NCBI GenBank assembly: GCA_934747325.1
Contig: CAKVGW010000063.1
Location: forward strand, 1-9,280
Reading direction: 5' to 3'
DNA from: an uncultured Candidatus Melainabacteria bacterium
GTDB lineage: Bacteria; Cyanobacteriota; Vampirovibrionia; Gastranaerophilales; Gastranaerophilaceae
Length of the DNA stretch: 9,280 nucleotides
The first letter of the stretch is position 1. Each line of letters starts with the position of its first letter. Both the position numbers and the translations under genes were made by a program. Below the pieces are notes generated by a model that was not told where the DNA came from, ran no database searches, and saw nothing but the letters and a program-made list of their open reading frames with translations. Shown here piece by piece: positions 5,654 through 9,280 of this stretch.

Positions 5654-6613
5654 ATGATAATGTTAGCGGTTGCTTTGTTGATGAGTATGGTGTTATGCTT
5701 GTTGTTTGGCGTACCTTATATAGATTTTTTGAAAAAGAAAACAATTGGTCAATATATTCTTGATGTTGCACCGGAAGCTCATGCTAAAAAAGCAGGAACT
5801 CCAACAACGGGTGGTGTTTTTATTATTGTTGCAATCATTATTGCGTCTATTATAACTCTTCTTATGGCACAACAGATGGATAATTCAGCTTGGATTATCA
5901 TTATAACTCTTTTGTTTATGGCGTTAGCAGGTTTTCAAGATGATTATTTAAAGATTAAGGGGCATGAAAATAAAGGTTTAAGTCCGAGAGGAAAACTTGT
6001 AAGACAAATTTTAATTGCTCTTATTCCTACAGTTTATGCAATGCAAACATATGGAACTGTTATCACTCTTGGTTCTATGGATTTTGACTTAGGATTTTTG
6101 TATCCGATTTTTACGGTGTTTGTAGTAACAGGTGCTTCAAACGCTTACAACTTAACTGATGGTTTAGACGGACTTGCTGCTTCTACAGGTATACCTGCAT
6201 TTTTGGCTTGCGGAATTATTGCATATTATGGTGGTCATAGCGCTTCTGCAATTGTAGCTGCGACTGTAATTGGCGCATTAATCGGATTTTTAAAATACAA
6301 TAAACCAAAAGCGCAAGTGTTTATGGGGGATACAGGTTCTTTAGCTTTAGGCGGTTTATTGGGAACTTTGGCTGTAATTGGAAGATGTGAACTTTTACTT
6401 GTTTTATTTGGCGGAGTTTTTGTAATGGAAACTTTATCAGTAATTTTGCAAGTAACAAGCTATAAATTGACAGGTAAAAGAATTTTTAAAATGTCACCAA
6501 TTCATCATCATTTTGAACTTTGCGGACATTCTGAAATAAGAATTGTAAAAGAATTTACGTTAGTTGCGTTTATTCTTTCTGTAGTTGCGGTTGTGTTAAA
6601 TTTTGTATTGTAA
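5654..6613 (+). CDS. mraY: Phospho-N-acetylmuramoyl-pentapeptide transferase MraY
   Basis: MraY is the polytopic inner-membrane enzyme that transfers phospho-MurNAc-pentapeptide from UDP to undecaprenyl phosphate, forming lipid I for peptidoglycan synthesis. Diagnostic motifs are all present: HAKKAGTPTTGG (43-54), the catalytic Asp pair in AGFQDDYLK (92-100), NAYNLTDGLDGLAA (163-176), FMGDTGSLALGG (223-234) with the nucleophile-region Asp226, and the triple His in SPIHHHFELCG (281-291). About ten hydrophobic segments are visible. The length of 319 is normal for Gram-positive-type and cyanobacterial-type MraY. The first ATG is chosen because GAGGAG lies 8 nt upstream; a second ATG two codons later is less well placed. 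It stands alone, flanked by two intrinsic terminators, instead of in a mur/fts (dcw) cluster. Confidence 0.97.
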   Translation: MIMLAVALLMSMVLCLLFGVPYIDFLKKKTIGQYILDVAPEAHAKKAGTPTTGGVFIIVAIIIASIITLLMAQQMDNSAWIIIITLLFMALAGFQDDYLKIKGHENKGLSPRGKLVRQILIALIPTVYAMQTYGTVITLGSMDFDLGFLYPIFTVFVVTGASNAYNLTDGLDGLAASTGIPAFLACGIIAYYGGHSASAIVAATVIGALIGFLKYNKPKAQVFMGDTGSLALGGLLGTLAVIGRCELLLVLFGGVFVMETLSVILQVTSYKLTGKRIFKMSPIHHHFELCGHSEIRIVKEFTLVAFILSVVAVVLNFVL

Positions 6614-6652
6614 AAAATTAATTGTGTAATTTTTTACACAATTAATTTTTTA
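6612..6652 (+). terminator. Intrinsic terminator of mraY
   Basis: A perfect 18-bp stem (6612-6629 against 6634-6651) with a tttt loop begins within the mraY stop codon and ends in a T-run. The A-run on its left flank means it could also act on the opposite strand. It isolates the accessory cassette downstream. Confidence 0.85.
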
Positions 6653-6708
6653 TCTAGTTCATACGTAGTATTTTTTGTAAATTTTTATAAAAATCGTATA
6701 TACTTTTC

Positions 6709-6736
6709 TTGCTAATTCGAAAACACATGATAATAT
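6709..6736 (+). promoter_or_regulatory. Candidate promoter of the accessory cassette
   Basis: TTGCTA (6709-6714) and TAATAT (6731-6736) are 16 bp apart, with TG one base before the -10 hexamer (an extended -10). Transcription would begin around 6742-6744, only a few bases from the first ATG at 6749. Confidence 0.45.
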
Positions 6737-6748
6737 TATACTTAAGAT

Positions 6749-6970
6749 ATGAATATTAGTATTAGCAGTACAAATTTCAATGCAAAGTTACAGTTTGAAA
6801 ATCCCAAGCCGAAATTTCAAATGAAGACTTATTCAATGAGTGACAAGGCTTGTTTTCTTCAAAATAAAAAACTCTTTTCTTGGAAGATGTTAATGCGCTT
6901 TATATCAGATATTGGTGTATTTATAGAAAAAATAAAAACAATAAAATCTAGTGTAAAAAGACCCTCATAG
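6749..6970 (+). CDS. Small basic protein of unknown function
   Basis: I do not recognise this 73-residue protein. It has a polar N-terminus with TNFNAKLQF (8-16), then a Lys-, Phe- and Met-rich sequence, and a moderately hydrophobic stretch (about 48-60, LMRFISDIGVFIE) followed by a basic end (KIKTIKSSVKRPS). It has no signal peptide or clear membrane helix. No good Shine-Dalgarno precedes the ATG, and the inferred transcription start lies only about 6 nt away, so it may be read from an almost leaderless mRNA or may not be translated at all. It ends 23 bp before the next gene on the same strand. The Phe-centred N-terminal motif, similar to that of the following genes, is the main argument that it is real. 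Confidence 0.45.
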   Translation: MNISISSTNFNAKLQFENPKPKFQMKTYSMSDKACFLQNKKLFSWKMLMRFISDIGVFIEKIKTIKSSVKRPS

Positions 6971-6993
6971 CAGGGAAAAAGAAAGGAAAAAAG

Positions 6994-7218
6994 ATGAGAA
7001 TTAATCCGATTAGTGCAACTATGTTCGCAGGAAAAGCAAGTGTTGCAAAAAAAGCTGCTGCAGCTACATTTGTAACAGCAGGTTCAGCATTAGCAGCTGA
7101 TACATTTGTAAAAGGTCTTTCAAAACCTGTAAAAGAAACTGATGATATTATCAGAGCAAATGATTCAATTGATCAAGACAACCCAAGTGATTACTTATCA
7201 GATAATTGCTGTAACTAA
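6994..7218 (+). CDS. Small Ala-rich protein, possible secreted peptide ending in NCCN
   Basis: Unrecognised, 74 residues. It begins MRINPISATMFAGKAS, then a Lys pair (19-20) and a hydrophobic Ala-rich stretch (21-35, AAAATFVTAGSALAA) that ends in an A-L-A pattern like a signal peptidase I site. Cleavage there would free about 39-40 residues that are acidic overall, polar, and end in Asn-Cys-Cys-Asn, the only cysteines in the protein. The same stretch could instead be a short membrane anchor. The start is well supported by AAAGGA 6 nt upstream. The acyltransferase gene starts 2 nt after its stop, so they are almost certainly co-transcribed. Short proteins opening with INPI and an F-x-G-K motif look like ones seen in Gastranaerophilales-type genomes, but the function is unknown. 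Confidence 0.7.
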   Translation: MRINPISATMFAGKASVAKKAAAATFVTAGSALAADTFVKGLSKPVKETDDIIRANDSIDQDNPSDYLSDNCCN

Positions 7219-7220
7219 TA

Positions 7221-8180
7221 ATGATAACAAGAGTTGAAACAAATACAAATTTTAATTATTACAAGAGAGGGCAGAGCTTCAGAGCTTCTGCCTCTTTTGC
7301 AAATAAAAGCGTTAATACTGCTTATAAAAGTATTGACGTAAATTCTGCTGATTTTATCAAGTATGTTTATAATAAAATTCGAAATATGTGCATGTCATCG
7401 TTTGAAATCAATGTAGAATCAGGAAAGATTATGGATATTGTTAATTCAAATGAACCATATATTTTTATTATGAACCATACACGAAAGCAGCCAAAAGATA
7501 TTAATGGAGCCATGTTTTTTAATTCGCTTTTGTATAGAGAATACATTTATCAAAACAAAGCGGGAGATTGTCCAAGAAGTAAAGTATTTGCAGGTGAAGG
7601 TTTCTTAAAACGTTCTAAAATGCCTGAAGAACTTGAATTTATGGGTGTTGTACCGATTGATGCTAAAGCAGAAAATAAAAATGCAAAAGAAAAAAATAGA
7701 GAAACTATTCAGAATATTGTTGATGAACTTTCAGAAGGAAAAATAAATTTCTTTATATATCCGGAAGGTGCAATGGCGATTGTGCCGTTTTTACCGCTCA
7801 GATATAAATTTCAACCCGGAGTTTCTGTAATTATAAAACGAGTTTTGGAAAAACGTAATAGCATAAATGTTATTCCATTGGCTTTTGCTCACAATAAAAA
7901 CGGAAGCGCAATGCATATTGGAGAAATCATAAAATTTTCTAAAAAAGATGGTCAATATTATACAAATAAAGGGAATTCTGAATCAAAATTTTTTGATAAA
8001 AAAATTAAAAATTTTTACAAAGACAAAGACGAAATTTTGTTAACCAATAACGGTCAACCTGTAAAAACTGATGAGGTTGTTCCGTTTATATCAGGAGTTT
8101 TAAGTGATAATCTGGATTGTTGTGTGAAAGAAGCTAAAAGTGATCTTAAGCATAGTGCAAGAAAGGTATTTTTAATATGA
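7221..8180 (+). CDS. Divergent PlsC-type (LPLAT family) acyltransferase
   Basis: Probably an acyltransferase of the lysophospholipid/glycerol-3-phosphate family, acting at the membrane face. Motif I is visible as IFIMNHTRKQPKD (81-93), where Asn85-His86 are standard but the Asp lies seven residues after the His instead of five, so the canonical HX4D spacing is relaxed. A motif II-like region follows (EGFLKRSK and EFMGVVPID, 126-147). Motif III is FFIYPEGAMA (177-186), and motif IV is INVIPLAFAH (215-224). The roughly 50 residues before the domain are polar and carry GQSFRASASF (17-26); no membrane helix is evident. The 319-residue length exceeds plain PlsC (about 240), with an additional C-terminal region from about 245. 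No clear Shine-Dalgarno precedes the ATG, which sits 2 nt after the previous stop, so coupling is likely. The acyl acceptor is not predictable. Confidence 0.78.
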   Translation: MITRVETNTNFNYYKRGQSFRASASFANKSVNTAYKSIDVNSADFIKYVYNKIRNMCMSSFEINVESGKIMDIVNSNEPYIFIMNHTRKQPKDINGAMFFNSLLYREYIYQNKAGDCPRSKVFAGEGFLKRSKMPEELEFMGVVPIDAKAENKNAKEKNRETIQNIVDELSEGKINFFIYPEGAMAIVPFLPLRYKFQPGVSVIIKRVLEKRNSINVIPLAFAHNKNGSAMHIGEIIKFSKKDGQYYTNKGNSESKFFDKKIKNFYKDKDEILLTNNGQPVKTDEVVPFISGVLSDNLDCCVKEAKSDLKHSARKVFLI

Positions 8181-8689
8181 CGTTTCGTACTCAATTAACA
8201 GCTTTTCGTTACAAGGCTGAGTACAATTCGTTACTTTGGCTAAATAAAAATAATAAAAGAACTCAAGAATACCAAGAAAAGGGGTTGAATTTATTACACC
8301 AAAAAGTTGATAATTTGCCTGATAAAATTGCATTTCGTCCAAAGTTTTTGAAGGAATCTTTTTGCGTAAAAGTTTTTAATCAATTATATCTTTTTATATC
8401 AAAAAATAATCTGGGAAAGCCTATTACAGAACGCTTTGATTCTTTGTTTCATGAAGTCGGACATTGGTTACATTTCCAAAATCTTCCTACAAAAGAAGAA
8501 AGGAAAACTGTTTGGAAAGAAATTGATAAAGAAAAAGTAAAAAATGATGTTTCAAAACGTGCAGTAGAAAATAATGAAGGCTTAGAATTTGTAGCAGAAG
8601 TATTCAAAGGACTTGTAAAAGGTGAAAAATACGATAATTATATTATGGAATTTTATAACCGCCTTAAAGGTCCTAAAGTAAAGCAATAA
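8177..8689 (+). CDS. Small HExxH zinc metallopeptidase (gluzincin, ATLF-like)
   Basis: Likely a zinc-dependent peptidase of 170 residues. The zinc and catalytic motif HEVGH is at 92-96 in SLFHEVGHWLHF. A second motif, NEGLEFVAEVFKG (133-145), gives the probable glutamate ligand and resembles the NE..EFFAEAF pattern of anthrax lethal factor-like (ATLF) domains. The spacing of about 42 residues between the motifs fits gluzincins. The N-terminal 60 residues are basic and polar with TAFRYKAEYN (8-17), without a signal peptide or membrane segment. The ATG overlaps the acyltransferase stop by 4 bp (ATGA), so the two are translationally coupled. The chain ends 3 bp from the stop of the convergent phosphoesterase. 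The substrate is unknown; the small upstream proteins are obvious candidates. All key residues are intact. Confidence 0.75.
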   Translation: MTFRTQLTAFRYKAEYNSLLWLNKNNKRTQEYQEKGLNLLHQKVDNLPDKIAFRPKFLKESFCVKVFNQLYLFISKNNLGKPITERFDSLFHEVGHWLHFQNLPTKEERKTVWKEIDKEKVKNDVSKRAVENNEGLEFVAEVFKGLVKGEKYDNYIMEFYNRLKGPKVKQ

Positions 8690-8692
8690 TTT

Positions 8693-9280
8693 CTATTCTT
8701 TATCGTTTCCGTTAATTACAATGATTTCAGGCACAGCGCCAAATCTAATCGGTAAAATACTTGTACCCAAACCTTTTGTCACAAGCATTTTGTTGTGCAT
8801 TTCTGCAGTTAAACCTCTTACAAATTTATTACCATACTTAGAAGGAACAATTAATGCTCCGATAAATGGCAGATAAATTTGTCCGCCGTGCAGATGTCCT
8901 GCAAGAATTAGTTCAACTTTTTCATGCACATCATAATAAATATCAGGGCTGTGTGAAAGCAAAATCGTCGGGTGTTCCGTTCCAATAAGTGCCATTTCTA
9001 CATCGGGAAAGCCTGTTTGAATATCTTCGACGCCTGCAATAGATAATCCTTCAAATTTTGTATTTGAGTTTTCTAGAACGGTTATGCCGTTTGCTTGAAG
9101 TGTTTCTCTCACTCCGTCTTTATCATACCAACCATCGTGATTCCCAAGAACCGTAATCATCGGTGCTTTTATTTTTTTGAATTCCTTAACCTGCTCTTCT
9201 ATCGGCAAAGTATATTTTCCATCATGACCTTTTATAAAATCACCGCCCGATAAAACCAAATCAGGTTCAATTTCATTAAT
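8693..9280 (-). CDS. Calcineurin-like metallophosphoesterase, YkuE/YaeI-like (5' end outside window)
   Basis: A metal-dependent phosphoesterase of the calcineurin-like superfamily. Visible blocks in order are EPDLVLSGGDF (metal-binding GD), VLGNHDGWYD (GNHD), TILLSHSPDIYYD, and AGHLHGGQIYLP (GHxH), with the family's typical ending TKGLGTSILPIRFGAVPEI. This ending and GGQ after GHLH point to the YkuE/YaeI-type branch, some members of which act on lipid pyrophosphates or cell-envelope substrates. The frame continues through the right edge (I-N-E-I-E-P-D-L-V-L reads without a stop), so the TTG codon at 9257-9259 is not the start; the first metal-binding D-x-H motif and any membrane anchor lie outside. 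It is convergent with the peptidase gene, with only 3 bp between the stops and no visible terminator. Confidence 0.9.
   Translation of the reverse strand: MNEIEPDLVLSGGDFIKGHDGKYTLPIEEQVKEFKKIKAPMITVLGNHDGWYDKDGVRETLQANGITVLENSNTKFEGLSIAGVEDIQTGFPDVEMALIGTEHPTILLSHSPDIYYDVHEKVELILAGHLHGGQIYLPFIGALIVPSKYGNKFVRGLTAEMHNKMLVTKGLGTSILPIRFGAVPEIIVINGNDKE

Noticed and set aside
5542..5763. Plus-strand 73-codon frame starting in the fliD terminator
   Set aside because: It overlaps the terminator hairpin and the start of mraY in another frame.
9257..9259. TTG as start codon of the phosphoesterase
   Set aside because: The frame continues upstream to the window edge with family-typical residues (NEIEPD before LVLSGGD), so the gene is truncated by the window and does not start here.

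Overview
The window is AT-rich bacterial DNA. It has a flagellar export and C-ring cluster on the minus strand (about 300-3420), the filament cap gene fliD on the plus strand (3772-5517), a stand-alone mraY (5654-6613), a four-gene accessory cassette on the plus strand (6749-8689), and the 3' part of a convergent metallophosphoesterase gene that runs off the right edge. The separate FliO and the FliD point to a real flagellum and not a virulence injectisome, although the C-ring protein is built like an injectisome SctQ. MraY shows a peptidoglycan-making bacterium. The low GC, the short proteins with an N-terminal F-x-[GA]-type motif and the gene content suggest a gut Vampirovibrionia/Gastranaerophilales-type (Melainabacteria) genome. 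That placement is an inference from general resemblance, not proven here.

Minus-strand cluster, in transcription order: a tandem-SpoA C-ring protein (FliM/FliN- or SctQ-like), FliO, FliP (start overlaps the fliO stop as TAATG) and FliQ. The C-ring gene contains a very strong internal Shine-Dalgarno and ATG exactly at the boundary before its second SpoA domain, so it probably also yields a separate FliN-like protein. FliQ carries an unusual C-terminal extension of about 77 residues. Two of the three non-overlapping gene boundaries (C-ring gene/fliO and downstream of fliQ) hold a copy of a roughly 150-bp element with 32-bp inverted ends and a GTAG-headed hairpin core. The third (fliP/fliQ) holds a fragment of one arm. 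A separate GC-rich palindromic repeat family occurs near the left edge and, as an inverted pair, inside the fliO reading frame without breaking it.

fliD is divergent from the cluster and has a near-consensus sigma-70-type promoter. It ends in a good intrinsic terminator, as does mraY, so these two genes look like independent transcription units.

The accessory cassette encodes two small unrecognised proteins, a divergent PlsC-type acyltransferase and a small HExxH zinc peptidase whose second motif resembles that of anthrax lethal factor-like domains. The genes are tightly spaced (24 bp, 2 bp, then a 4-bp overlap). Their products share a loosely similar N-terminal motif centred on a phenylalanine. 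The second small protein looks like a secreted peptide ending in Asn-Cys-Cys-Asn. This cassette and the internal start in the C-ring gene are the best candidates for something undescribed.
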